Source: Paraburkholderia rhizosphaerae
GTDB lineage: Bacteria; Pseudomonadota; Gammaproteobacteria; Burkholderiales; Burkholderiaceae
Assembly (NCBI RefSeq): GCF_004366595.1
Contig: NZ_SORE01000008.1
Coordinates: forward strand, 186,001-250,000
Direction of reading: 5' to 3'
DNA length: 64,000 nt
In this document: positions 13,116 through 21,867 of the stretch, piece by piece
Numbering within the stretch: position 1 is the stretch's first letter
Layout of the letters: every line of letters begins with the position of its first letter
The notes under the pieces: generated by a model
The model's database searches: none
Told to the model about the DNA's origin: nothing
Seen by the model: only the letters and a program-made list of their open reading frames with translations
Translations under genes and position numbers: made by a program

Positions 13116-13148
13116 AGCATGGCTCCGTGCGATGCGGTGACCGGCGCG

Positions 13149-13574
13149 TCACGCAGCCCGTTCGAGACGCGCGCAGCTCAGGTTGAACTGGCGGGCAATC
13201 GATGTCAGTCGGGTTTCCCATTCCGACACGGCGAAGACGTCGTGCACGTTCTGCAGGCAACTCAGTAATTGGACCATCCGCTCGTCGTAGACGTTGATCT
13301 TCGCGCGCAGCAACGCGCGACGCAGTGCGGCAACGCCGGCGTCCATGTAAGCCGGTCGCGACAGCGGGTCGGCGTTCAGGAAACGGACCGGCACGCCTTC
13401 GATCGTCGATGTGTAGTCGGACGGACGGATGAAGCTGCCGATCGGGCAGCCGCCGCACCCGGTGCGATAGGCGGCCCCGCCTCGCGGCAACAACGCAGCG
13501 TGGCGCTGGTCAAGGAGATGATCGACAGCGCGGTCGAAGATGGCCTGAGCGGTCAGAAACTGGATGGGTCGCAT
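13149..13574 (-). CDS. Conserved hypothetical protein with CGGCPIG motif
   Basis: This is a 141-residue leftward protein starting MRPIQFLTAQAIFDRAVDHL. It has a helical N-terminus, a TGCGGCPIGSFIRPSDYTS segment that could bind a metal or form a redox pair, then a helical C-terminus (AALRRALLRAKINVYDERMV, LQNVHDVFAVSEWETRLTS). I do not recognise the family. It converges on the exporter operon and faces away from the 13858 gene, with a near-consensus FNR box about 200 bp upstream. Confidence 0.55.
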   Translation of the reverse strand: MRPIQFLTAQAIFDRAVDHLLDQRHAALLPRGGAAYRTGCGGCPIGSFIRPSDYTSTIEGVPVRFLNADPLSRPAYMDAGVAALRRALLRAKINVYDERMVQLLSCLQNVHDVFAVSEWETRLTSIARQFNLSCARLERAA

Positions 13575-13779
13575 GATGGGTCTCCCGGTTCTGTCTACGC
13601 TGGCGGGCGAGAGGGTGTGTCCGCGATTCAAGTATTGGCGAGCCCACCCGCAGCGCCAATCAGCCGTCGCGGAGACGCGGGTCAGCATTGCGCGGCGGTT
13701 GTCGGAGAAGGCTGACACGCAACGACGAATATGCGCGGGATGCACTGCCTACGAATCATGTGCGCTATATCGCGCGGCG

Positions 13780-13793
13780 TTGAGTGAGATCAA
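13780..13793. promoter_or_regulatory. Near-consensus FNR-type box TTGAGTGAGATCAA
   Basis: One base differs from TTGAY-N4-RTCAA. It ends 65 bp before the start at 13858 and lies in the divergent region shared with the leftward 13574 gene. Confidence 0.4.
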
Positions 13794-13857
13794 GTTCAGC
13801 GGCTGGCTGGCCGATAGGCTTTGAGCTGTCGGTCAATCGATGTCCGGGAGCGCGATT

Positions 13858-14460
13858 ATGAAACGTAAATGGTCCTATAACGTTCTTGCGGCCGCCGCGG
13901 CTGCGCTGGCATTCGGCGTCACGATCGCATTGCCCAGCGTTGCCGGGCCGGCAAGCGAGGCTGGCACGGCGCCGATTTTCTCAGGCAAAAGCGTGACGCG
14001 TTCGAATGCGATGGTGCTCGGCGTGGACCCGCAGCGCAACAGCATCACGCTCTGGCAGGACAACGGAGAGCCGGTCGATGTCGTGGTGGACCCATCGCTC
14101 GGCAAGGTCAAGATGCTGCAGATGGGCGACAAGGTGGAAATCACCTATAGCCGTGCGTTATTGCTGCGTGCGAACAAGCCGGGACAGGACGCGATTCGCA
14201 AACGCGTCGATTCCGATGTGACAAGCCGGGCGTCGCCGGGCTCGTCGATGTCGATGCACCGCGTCGCGGCGACCGCGGAGGTCACGAATATCGACCGTGA
14301 CAAACGGATGCTCACGTTGCACGGACCAACCCGCACGGTGACCTTGCAGGCATCGTCGGCGCGTATGCTCGACGGACTGAAAGTCGGGGACACGTTGCGG
14401 GTCGATTACGTGGAGGCCACGGCGATTCACATCACGCGCGATGGCATGCCTTTGCGGTAA
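13858..14460 (+). CDS. Exported hypothetical protein with two OB-like repeats
   Basis: This 200-residue protein has an N-terminal signal peptide (MKRKWSYNVLAAAAAALAFG, cleavage expected around ALPSVAG). The mature part contains two related units: AMVLGVDPQRNSITLWQDNG ... MGDKVEITYSRALLL and AEVTNIDRDKRMLTLHGPTR ... VGDTLRVDYVEATAI. Each ends in a G-D-x-V/L-x-V/I-x-Y strand, suggesting a duplicated small beta-barrel in the periplasm. ATG 13858 is preferred to ATG 13840 because GGGAG precedes it and the signal peptide begins there. Function is unknown. Confidence 0.7.
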   Translation: MKRKWSYNVLAAAAAALAFGVTIALPSVAGPASEAGTAPIFSGKSVTRSNAMVLGVDPQRNSITLWQDNGEPVDVVVDPSLGKVKMLQMGDKVEITYSRALLLRANKPGQDAIRKRVDSDVTSRASPGSSMSMHRVAATAEVTNIDRDKRMLTLHGPTRTVTLQASSARMLDGLKVGDTLRVDYVEATAIHITRDGMPLR

Positions 14461-14486
14461 GAATTCGCAGCAAGAATTCGCAGCAA
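14461..14486. repeat. 13-bp direct repeat, two copies
   Basis: GAATTCGCAGCAA occurs twice head to tail (14461-14473, 14474-14486), immediately after a stop codon in the convergent gap. Confidence 0.85.
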
Positions 14487-14599
14487 GAAGCGCGCAGGTC
14501 GAGGCACGGCCGAACGCCGGTACCGTGTCCGCCACGCCGCTCTGTGTGACCATAAGGTCCGCAATCTTCGTTTCTGGTCGGGTCCAAGCGCGGCGCCCG

Positions 14600-15043
14600 C
14601 TACTGCGCGTCGGCCACCCACGCTGGCGGCACGGCCGGCAGGCATCCCCAATCGAGCGGCACGAACACATTGCCGCCCGATGCCCCGATCTGCTCGACGA
14701 ACGCGGCCAGCGTGGTGCCCGCCATGATGTGCAACGGCTCGCCGTCGAAGAAGCTTTCGGTGCGCAGCCATGGCGATACGCGCTGGTTGAGTTCGAACAC
14801 GCTGCGTGCATGACCGTCGCGGCCGGACTCGGGTGGAAAGAGCGGTCCATCGAACGCGACTTTCAAAATCTGATCGGGGCTGTCCGAATAAGGAAGTCCC
14901 GCATGCAGCTGATAGGGCGCGCGTTCCCAGCGGTCGCCGCTTTGCTGGTCGAGCGCGAGCCGCGTGAAGAAGGCCCATGGCATGCGCACGAAGCAAAGCT
15001 TGTACACGTCGCACACGCCGCTCAGGTCGACTTGAAGTCGCAT
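14600..15043 (-). CDS. Hypothetical protein, 147 aa
   Basis: The protein starts MRLQVDLSGVCDVYKLCFVR at ATG 15043. It is mixed alpha/beta with conserved-looking FDGPLFPPESGRDG and FVPLDWGCLPAVPPAW stretches and has no signal peptide or membrane helix. I do not recognise a family. It is the leftward partner of a divergent pair whose shared 240-bp gap carries two exact FNR boxes; the nearer one ends 101 bp from this start. Confidence 0.55.
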   Translation of the reverse strand: MRLQVDLSGVCDVYKLCFVRMPWAFFTRLALDQQSGDRWERAPYQLHAGLPYSDSPDQILKVAFDGPLFPPESGRDGHARSVFELNQRVSPWLRTESFFDGEPLHIMAGTTLAAFVEQIGASGGNVFVPLDWGCLPAVPPAWVADAQ

Positions 15044-15143
15044 GGTCGCCTCTCTGTTGACCGGCGTCGCACCACTCGCGCCAAGCGTGTCGATGTCGCC
15101 GGATGTGCAACAGTCAGTGTCGGCGACGCCTGCGCACCGTCGG

Positions 15144-15157
15144 TTGACGCAGGTCAA
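15144..15157. promoter_or_regulatory. FNR-type box TTGACGCAGGTCAA
   Basis: This exact match lies 101 bp upstream of the leftward start at 15043, and is the first of a pair in this divergent gap. Confidence 0.75.
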
Positions 15158-15191
15158 GGGCGCAGATGGACGCTGCGCGCCGCGCTTATGC

Positions 15192-15205
15192 TTGACTTGC
15201 GTCAA
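15192..15205. promoter_or_regulatory. FNR-type box TTGACTTGCGTCAA
   Basis: This exact match ends 82 bp upstream of the rightward start at 15287. It is centred 48 bp from the companion box. Confidence 0.75.
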
Positions 15206-15286
15206 GCGCCGCGTACCGCGCGTCCGTATGCTGGATGCGGGCTCCCGATTCGGGGAGTGCATTCATGTTTCGCACAGGTGGCCACC

Positions 15287-15595
15287 ATGCGTGTTTCCTT
15301 CCCACTCGAGGCGCCGACGTATCTGGCGCGCGACCTGGCGATTGCTTTCCCCGCGCTCGTCGATGGCAACCCGGTTCAGTGCGCGATTACCGCGGAAGCG
15401 CTCGAGGACCACTTCGGCGCCGCATCGCTGCGCGAGCCAGACCTGATCGGTGCGTTCAACGCGCATCGCTTCGAGATCGAGCAGGCCGCGCAACGGATGC
15501 TCGACGAAGTCGGTGGCAAGCCGGTGCTGTTGCATAGCGGGTACTTCCGCTTTTATTACGACGATTGCCCGCCGACGTCGCATCGAACGGTATAG
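15287..15595 (+). CDS. DUF1488-like small protein
   Basis: This 102-residue protein beginning MRVSFPLEAPTYLARDLAIA has the form of the DUF1488 proteins common in Burkholderiales: F-P-A-L-V-D-G-N-P-V-x-C-A-I-T-x-E-A-L-E-D-H-F-G-A followed by a helical C-terminus (NAHRFEIEQAAQRMLDEVGG) and an aromatic end (GYFRFYYDD). Function is unknown. The start at ATG 15287 is set by this N-terminus. Two FNR boxes lie upstream. Confidence 0.75.
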   Translation: MRVSFPLEAPTYLARDLAIAFPALVDGNPVQCAITAEALEDHFGAASLREPDLIGAFNAHRFEIEQAAQRMLDEVGGKPVLLHSGYFRFYYDDCPPTSHRTV

Positions 15596-15733
15596 GTTTC
15601 GCACGTTCGCTGTCGCCGGTATCCATCAATCCGGATGGCGCTACACAGTACGGAATCTTGACGAATCTGCCAGTGCTCCATCCGGGGCCGGCAGGCAACG
15701 CTGCCTGACTGCATTGGGCAAGGGGTGTTCGAG

Positions 15734-16765
15734 ATGAGCAACGAGACACGGCGGTCCTGCTGGGAAGTGGATGAACATCGGTTCGACGCATCCTCTCCGA
15801 TGGATCAGCAATTGCGCTTCGCGCTGCAATATGCAGTGCTTGCGCCATCGAATCACAACACGCAACCCTGGCGCTTTATCGTCGACGCGGACACCGTCCA
15901 GCTGTGCGCCGATCGCACTCGCGCATTGCCCGTGGTCGACCCGTTCGACCGGGAATTGCTGATCAGTTGCGGCGCGGCGTTGCTGAATCTTCGCGTCGCG
16001 CTGAATCATTTCGGGCTGTGCTACGCGATCACGCTTTTTCCGTCGGAACTGGACCCCGACATCATCGCGCAGGTCAGGGTATCGCACGATGGATACCGCG
16101 ACGCCGCCCTGGCGGAACTCTTCGACGCGCTGCCCCGCCGCGTGACGACGCGTGCACCGTACGTCGACGAAGTTATCTCGAGGCCGCTGCAAACGAAACT
16201 GATCGACGCATGCGGCGCGGAAGGGGCGATCGCATGCTGCGTCGACGCACGCTCGACCCGTCAGGCGATCGCGGAACTGATCGAAGAGGCCGACCACATC
16301 CAGTTCGCGGACCCGCGCTTCAGGCGTGAGCTGGCGAGCTGGATCCATCCGGCGCGCACGGCCGACGGCATGCCGGCGTACGGCGCCGCGGTCGGACACA
16401 TGCTGGATTTCGCGGCGCCGTTCGTTACGTCCGCAATCCGGATATTCGATGTCGGGGCGGGGACGCCCGCCACCGATCAGCGGTTCGTCGAAGGATCGCC
16501 GCTTGTGGTTGGCATCGGCACGCGGCAGGATAATCGCGAAGGATGGGTCGCGGCGGGCCAGGCACTCGAACGGATGCTGCTCGTCGCGGCGTCCGCTGGA
16601 CTGACCGCGTCGTACCTGAACCAGCCCATCGAAGTCAGTACGCTGCGCGAGCCGCTCAGGGGACTGTTGCAGATCGACGCGATTCCGCAGTTGCTGCTTC
16701 GTGTCGGTCGCGGTCCGCGCGCGGACCACGCGCCAAGACGGCCGTTGACGGACATGGTCGACTGA
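15734..16765 (+). CDS. Acg-type nitroreductase-like protein
   Basis: This 343-residue protein carries the nitroreductase opening LRFALQYAVLAPSNHNTQPW (A-P-S-x-H-N-x-Q-P-W), the phosphate/FMN-contacting region of the Acg/nitroreductase superfamily. It has a second half with ERMLLVAASAGLTASYLNQP. Members of the Acg group often lack robust NAD(P)H-dependent activity and are induced under hypoxia; the mycobacterial Acg belongs to the DosR dormancy regulon. The start is placed at ATG 15734, with an in-frame GTG at 15725 possible. It lies 138 bp after the DUF1488-like gene and may share its FNR-box promoter. Confidence 0.8.
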   Translation: MSNETRRSCWEVDEHRFDASSPMDQQLRFALQYAVLAPSNHNTQPWRFIVDADTVQLCADRTRALPVVDPFDRELLISCGAALLNLRVALNHFGLCYAITLFPSELDPDIIAQVRVSHDGYRDAALAELFDALPRRVTTRAPYVDEVISRPLQTKLIDACGAEGAIACCVDARSTRQAIAELIEEADHIQFADPRFRRELASWIHPARTADGMPAYGAAVGHMLDFAAPFVTSAIRIFDVGAGTPATDQRFVEGSPLVVGIGTRQDNREGWVAAGQALERMLLVAASAGLTASYLNQPIEVSTLREPLRGLLQIDAIPQLLLRVGRGPRADHAPRRPLTDMVD

Positions 16766-16776
16766 TTGCGAACGCC

Positions 16777-17777
16777 TTACTGCTGATCCGGCTCGGGGCT
16801 GTTGCACATCCACTGCCAGATCCGTGCCGCATCTCGCTCGGCCTTGCCGATGCGTGCGGCGAGCGTGGCGCTCATGGCGTCGTCGCGACAGATCGGGGTG
16901 CCCAACAGGCGCCGGCTGAGCATCGCTTCTTCATGCAGCGAGCCAAATAACGCAGCAAGCTGGTTCTCCATGGTTTCGGCCTGCAGCGCAAGCAGGCTTT
17001 GTGCGGAGAATGCGTGGCCGGCGCGGCATCGAAAGCGCAGTATCCGCTCGTCGCGTACTTCGAACAGCACGTTGCGGCAGTCGGGACAATTGAATCCGGA
17101 CGGGCTGCCCGACCTCTCGAATGCCGACCACTCGTCAGGACCCAACACACCTTCGGCGATACGCGTTTCGATCCTGATCAGCTCGTCGTGCGCGTCCGGC
17201 GCGGTAATGGACAAATCGTCATGGGCCAGCATCACGAGCAGATCTCCCATTTCGGCCAGTGCGCAGCAGTGGTCGACGCCGACATGGGCCCGCGCGCTGA
17301 GCGGCATCGACGGCGCGAGCGCCTCCGACGGCTCCTGCACGATTGCCATTCCGCCCCGGTCCTTGACAGCCAGCAAGCCGGCCGTACCGTCGTCGAGATG
17401 CCCGGTCAGCACGACACCGACGACCGCCGGACCGTACGCGTTGGCGCTGAGCGAAACAGCGGATCGAGCGCGGGCCGCGTGTGATTTTCGCGCGGGCCCT
17501 GCGACAGGCGGATATGGTCCCGCTGCACTAGCATATGGTGGTCCGGAGGCGCGACATAAATGCGCGCCTTCTGGATAATCTCGCCGTTTTTCGGATGAAC
17601 CGCCGGCAAGCGGCCGGCCCTGCTGAGAATGCTGGGCAGCGTGCCCGGGCTGCTGGCGCCGATGTGCTGCACGACGAAAACCGGCGCCGGAAAGTCGGCG
17701 GGCAACTGCCTGACGAGTTTCGATAGTGTGTCGATGCCGCCATGCGATGCACCTACGACGAAAATTCTGTCTTTCAT
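16777..17777 (-). pseudogene. CheB-type methylesterase with C-terminal zinc-ribbon, frameshifted
   Basis: Two overlapping leftward frames together encode one CheB catalytic domain plus an extension. The first (17777-17406) has MKDRIFVVGASHGGIDTL (catalytic Ser in GASxGG), VVQHIG (catalytic His) and RENHTRPALDPLFRSA, then runs off into nonsense and a stop. The second (from about 17445 to 16777) resumes NAYGPAVVGVVLTGHLDDG, which holds the catalytic Asp. It continues with a CPDC ... CRAGH metal-ribbon-like tail. The break is consistent with loss of one base near 17443-17447 (expected ...SAANAYG). No CheR or receiver domain is adjacent. A sequencing error is possible; otherwise this is a recent pseudogene. 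An FNR box lies 59 bp upstream. Confidence 0.8.
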
Positions 17778-17805
17778 GATCGACCTCGTATGCCAGGCAT
17801 GCGCT

Positions 17806-19464
17806 TCATGATGTCCGTGAAGTTGCCGCCGGCCGTTGATGTTCGTCAATCTTGAGCACCAGCTCCCAATACTGGGCGGATTCGATGACTGGCAGCGCAA
17901 CCTCGGTGTCGCACGCAATCGCGATCGCGAGTTCGCCGACGCTCAGTGGTTCCGCAGCGGCGCGCTGCGCGTCCAGCACGGCGAGGTCGGCATCCGACAG
18001 ATCGGCGCGCGAGCGCGCGCGTGCCGCCACGCGCGACGCGATGCACGCGTCGCTCGCACGAAAATCGAGCAGCCGCGCCGGCACACCCAGTTCGGCTGCG
18101 AGATCAATGAACGCCAGGCGGTGCTTGCGCTTCAGGAACGTCGCATCGACGATCACGCTATAGCCATTGCGCAAGATTTCGCGTGCCGTATCGAGCAGCC
18201 GCGCGTAGGTGAGGTCGATCTCGCTGGCGGTGTACGCCGCGGCGGACAATGCCCGCTGCCGCAGCGGCTCCAAGGCTCGAGTCCGCTTGCGAAGCGCATC
18301 GCTCGACACGCGTATGGCCGGATAGAGATCGGCGAGCGCACGGCTCGCCACCGATTTCCCCGAGCCGGAGTAACCGTGGCACAGCAGCAGCGCGCGTGGC
18401 CGTGCGGCCGCCGGCTCGTTCATCGCGGCGATGGCGGTTGCAAGGTAACGCTCGCTCGTCGCGCGCGAAGCGGGAGTATCGGCCCCGAGCCGCGTGACGT
18501 ACGCGCGCACCAGCGCCCGGTATGCAATGTACAGCCGCAGCGGCACGAGTGCGCCGTAGTCGCCGGTTGCGTCGAGCCAGCGGTTTAGCAACCGGCTCGC
18601 GAGGTCGGCGCGGCCCTGTGCGCGCAGATCCATCAGCACGAACGCGAGATCGCTCGCGACGTCGATCCAGCGCAGCGCATCGTCGAAATCGATGCAATCG
18701 AACATCAGCACGCCGCACCGCCAGCGGACGATATTGTTCAGATGCAGATCGCCATGGCAGCTGCGCACAAAGCCCGAGGCGCGGCGCGCGTCGAGCGTAC
18801 CGGCGACGCGGGCGTATTCGTCGCCGCACCAGCGGCGCAGCGGTTCGATGCGGGCTGTGCCGATGCGAGTCGCGCAACCATCGAGCACCGCGTCGAGCTG
18901 CGAGCGCAACAGCGCGGCGCTTCCCAGCACGCGACGCGGCACGTCGCGCGGCGCATGCAGATGGGACATCGCGAGCCGCGCCGCTGCGTGGTCGACATCG
19001 GCAAGCTGCAACGCGTGACGCTCGAGCAGATGTGAAAACAGCATCCGCTCGTCGAAGCGGCGCATTCTGACCGCGTACTCGTCGACGGCGGCGCCGCGTC
19101 GCGAAGACCGGTTCGCAGGCCAATTGGAGCCGACCCGCACGAGACTGAGATAGAGCGGCCGCGCAAGCACGCGGTTCAGGCGTAGCTCGGCTTCGCAGCT
19201 GCGCCTGCGGGCCGCCGGATCGGTGAAGTCGACGAATCCGAACGCGACGGGTTTCTTGATCTTGTAGGCGAAGCGGCCCGCGAGATACACGATAGAGAGA
19301 TGCGTTTCACGGCGCTCGATGCATGCGGCCGGATGCGCGTAAAAGCTGGGCCGGCGCATCGCGCGGTCGAGCGCGCGCAACGCGCGGCGCGTCTGGCGCT
19401 GCCGGGCCGAACTGCGCTGCCGGGCTGTGCCACCCGGGGGCGCTGCATCATCGGGATGTCGCAT
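17806..19464 (-). CDS. Two-domain kinase: aminoglycoside-phosphotransferase-like plus P-loop kinase
   Basis: This is a 552-residue protein. The N-terminal half (about 45-345) is kinase-like, with SIVYLAGRFAYKIKKPV, the catalytic-loop CHGDLHLNN (H-G-D-x-H-x-x-N) and metal-binding FDCIDFDD. The C-terminal half (about 365-530) has Walker A GYSGSGKS and the substrate region DLTYARLLDTAREILRNGYS, as in gluconate- or shikimate-type small-molecule kinases. This fusion is known as a conserved pair of domains of unknown substrate. Its start overlaps the NamZ-fusion gene by 17 bp, so it belongs to the cell-wall operon. A role phosphorylating a released sugar or muropeptide fragment is my inference only. 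Confidence 0.8.
   Translation of the reverse strand: MRHPDDAAPPGGTARQRSSARQRQTRRALRALDRAMRRPSFYAHPAACIERRETHLSIVYLAGRFAYKIKKPVAFGFVDFTDPAARRRSCEAELRLNRVLARPLYLSLVRVGSNWPANRSSRRGAAVDEYAVRMRRFDERMLFSHLLERHALQLADVDHAAARLAMSHLHAPRDVPRRVLGSAALLRSQLDAVLDGCATRIGTARIEPLRRWCGDEYARVAGTLDARRASGFVRSCHGDLHLNNIVRWRCGVLMFDCIDFDDALRWIDVASDLAFVLMDLRAQGRADLASRLLNRWLDATGDYGALVPLRLYIAYRALVRAYVTRLGADTPASRATSERYLATAIAAMNEPAAARPRALLLCHGYSGSGKSVASRALADLYPAIRVSSDALRKRTRALEPLRQRALSAAAYTASEIDLTYARLLDTAREILRNGYSVIVDATFLKRKHRLAFIDLAAELGVPARLLDFRASDACIASRVAARARSRADLSDADLAVLDAQRAAAEPLSVGELAIAIACDTEVALPVIESAQYWELVLKIDEHQRPAATSRTS
17836..17849. promoter_or_regulatory. FNR-type box TTGATGTTCGTCAA inside the kinase 3' end
   Basis: This exact match lies within the last codons of the kinase gene and ends 59 bp upstream of the CheB-like start, the normal spacing for the island. 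It could give the CheB-like gene its own promoter. Confidence 0.6.
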
Positions 19465-21856
19465 CGTCGGTGGGCCTCGTATCGGTGGAATCGTCGCGAT
19501 AGATCAGATAGTGCTCGCGCAGCGGCATGAACGCGGCGCTATCGCTCGCGGCAACGCTGGCGGCATCGGCTGCGCTGGCGTCGCGCGCAAGCGCGGTCCA
19601 GACGCGTGTCGAGCCGATTGCGTCGCGCGTGGCCGCGAAATCGAACTGCTCGGGGTACAGGCGCCGCAGCGTGGCGAGCAGCGCCAGGCCAAGCGATCCC
19701 GGCTCGCGGCGCGCGTGTGCACTGGCTATGCGCACGCCATGGCAAAGTGCGCCGCGCCATGTCGATTCGGTCGGCACGAAGTCGATGGGCGCGAAGTGGG
19801 CATCGCTGGAAGCCGCATTGAGCGCAGCGGCGAGCGCCACGCCATCGATCCACGGCGCGCCGATCCATTCGAACGGGTTCGGCGTGCCGCGCCCAACGCT
19901 GAGGTTCGCTCCTTCGACCAGCGCGACGTCCGGATACAGATCGAGCGCCGCCGGTGACCGCAGGTTCGGCGACAGCGGGACCCAGCCGAGGCCGGTGTCG
20001 GCGAAGCGCATCGCGCGCCGGTAGCCCGCCATCGGCACCACGCGCAGATCCGCGCCGATCCGGCGTTCGCCGTTGAAAAGCGTGGCCAGTTCGCCGAGCG
20101 TCATGCCAGGCATGAGCGGTAGCGGAAAGTAGCCGGTGAACGACTCGCGCCCGGCATCGAGCCGCGGACCGCCGGCGCGGTCCGCGCCGAGCGGGTCGGG
20201 CCGGTCGAGCACGAAAACCGGAATATGGCGCGCCGCCGCGGCTTCGAGCACGAAACCCAAGGTCGTCTCGTACGTGAAGAAGCGCACGCCCGCGTCCTGA
20301 ATGTCGAACACGAGCGCATCGAGGTTCGCGAGCGCATCGGCGGGAACACGCCGGGACTCACCGTACAGGCTGCGCACGACGAGGCCGCTTTGCGGGTCCC
20401 GCGTGTCGGCAACCGGCGCATCGACGTTGGTCGCGAGTCCATGCTCGGGCGCGAACAGCACGGCGAGCGCGACGCCGTCCGCGTGCTGCAGCAGATCGAT
20501 CGTGCGTTGGCCGGTCGCGTCGAATCCGCTGCGGTTCGTGACGAGCCCGATGCGCATGCCGGCAAGCGGTGCGAAGCGCTGTGCGACGAGCACGTCGATG
20601 CCGGTCCGGACTGGGCCGCTCGAACGCGGCAGCCGCGTTGCCGCGTCGATCGCCGCCCGCACTGACGGCAGCCGCTGCTCGATGCCGGCCGTCGCGACCG
20701 GCGCCGACAGGCTCGCGACGAGCGAAGACAGCTGCTCGCGCAGCGGACCGGCGTCGCCGCTTCCATCCGGATAAACACGATTCGTCAGCACGATCAGGAA
20801 GCGTTGCGTGACGAAGTCGATCCAGATGGCCGTACCGGTGTAGCCGGTATGGTAGATCGATCCGGCGGGCGGCAGGCGATCCCGGTTCGCGGCGAGCGGC
20901 GCGGCGAGCGCCCAGCCGAGCCCGCGCCACGGGAGCGCGTCGAGCGGGCTGGCGGGCGCGGCCAGTTGAACGATGCTGTCGGCGCGCAGTACACGCGCGC
21001 CGCCCAGCGTGCCGCCGAGCAGCATCATCTGTGCGAAGCGCGCGAGGTCGTCGGCGGTTGAAAAGAGGCCGGCGTTTCCCGCCACGCCGCCCATGCGCGC
21101 GGCAAGCGGGTCATGCACGCGAGCGCGGCGCATCTGTTGTGCGTCGGCGCTCGTCGGTGCGGCGCGCCGCGCGAGCGCGCTTTCCGGCACGAACGTCGTG
21201 TCGCGCATGCCGAGCGGCGCGAAGATGTGGCCACGGCAGTACGCATCCAGCCGTTCTCCGGTGACGCGTTCGACCAGCGCGCCGAGTACGAGAAAGTTGA
21301 CGTCGCTGTAAAGCACCTGCACGCCGGGCGGCGCGCGCGGCGCCAATGCGCTCGCGGCGCGCAGCGTCGCCGCGCGTGATGCAACGCCGGCGCCGTAGCG
21401 CGACGGCAATTCGGCCGGCAGCCCGGACGTGTGCGCGAGCAGTTCGCGCACGGTAATCGTGCCCTTGCCGTGCGCGGCGAAAGCCGGCCAGTAGCGCGCA
21501 ACCGGCGCATCGAGCTGAAGGCGTCCGTGTTCGGCAAGCTGCAGCACCGCGGTCGTGGTCGCGATGACCTTGGTCAGCGACGCCAGATCGAACACGGTGT
21601 CAGCTGTCATGGCGTCGTCGCGTTGCAGATGCGAGCGGCGGCCGGCGGCCGTGCGATACAGCACGCGTTGTGCGTCGCCGGCGATGACGACCGCGCCGGG
21701 CACATGGCCGGCTGCGATTTGCGCGTCGACAATCCGCTGCGATTCACCGCGCGCCGTTGCATTGAACGGTTCGGGGTCGCCCGCTGCCGCGGGTAGCGAT
21801 ACGAAGGCTGCCGCGCAGATCGACACTACACGCGCGAACCGCAGGCGGGTGCGCAT
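19448..21856 (-). CDS. Serine hydrolase (beta-lactamase fold) fused to NamZ-type exo-N-acetylmuramidase
   Basis: This 802-residue exported protein has a signal peptide (RVVSICAAAFVSLPAAAG). Residues about 35-385 form a class-C beta-lactamase/DD-peptidase-like domain: catalytic SLTK, YSD in the YxN position, and HTG in the KTG position. Residues about 420-800 match the DUF1343/NamZ (GH171) family: FAPEHGL, SLYG, FDIQDAGVRFFTYE, VLDRPDPLG and a C-terminal DFVPTES region. NamZ enzymes remove terminal N-acetylmuramic acid from peptidoglycan chains. In Bacillus subtilis the namZ cluster also encodes a separate beta-lactamase-like protein, so the fusion makes functional sense. ATG 21856 starts the signal peptide. 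It overlaps the kinase gene by 17 bp. Confidence 0.9.
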   Translation of the reverse strand: MRTRLRFARVVSICAAAFVSLPAAAGDPEPFNATARGESQRIVDAQIAAGHVPGAVVIAGDAQRVLYRTAAGRRSHLQRDDAMTADTVFDLASLTKVIATTTAVLQLAEHGRLQLDAPVARYWPAFAAHGKGTITVRELLAHTSGLPAELPSRYGAGVASRAATLRAASALAPRAPPGVQVLYSDVNFLVLGALVERVTGERLDAYCRGHIFAPLGMRDTTFVPESALARRAAPTSADAQQMRRARVHDPLAARMGGVAGNAGLFSTADDLARFAQMMLLGGTLGGARVLRADSIVQLAAPASPLDALPWRGLGWALAAPLAANRDRLPPAGSIYHTGYTGTAIWIDFVTQRFLIVLTNRVYPDGSGDAGPLREQLSSLVASLSAPVATAGIEQRLPSVRAAIDAATRLPRSSGPVRTGIDVLVAQRFAPLAGMRIGLVTNRSGFDATGQRTIDLLQHADGVALAVLFAPEHGLATNVDAPVADTRDPQSGLVVRSLYGESRRVPADALANLDALVFDIQDAGVRFFTYETTLGFVLEAAAARHIPVFVLDRPDPLGADRAGGPRLDAGRESFTGYFPLPLMPGMTLGELATLFNGERRIGADLRVVPMAGYRRAMRFADTGLGWVPLSPNLRSPAALDLYPDVALVEGANLSVGRGTPNPFEWIGAPWIDGVALAAALNAASSDAHFAPIDFVPTESTWRGALCHGVRIASAHARREPGSLGLALLATLRRLYPEQFDFAATRDAIGSTRVWTALARDASAADAASVAASDSAAFMPLREHYLIYRDDSTDTRPTDDATSR

Positions 21857-21867
21857 CGACCAGCCGG

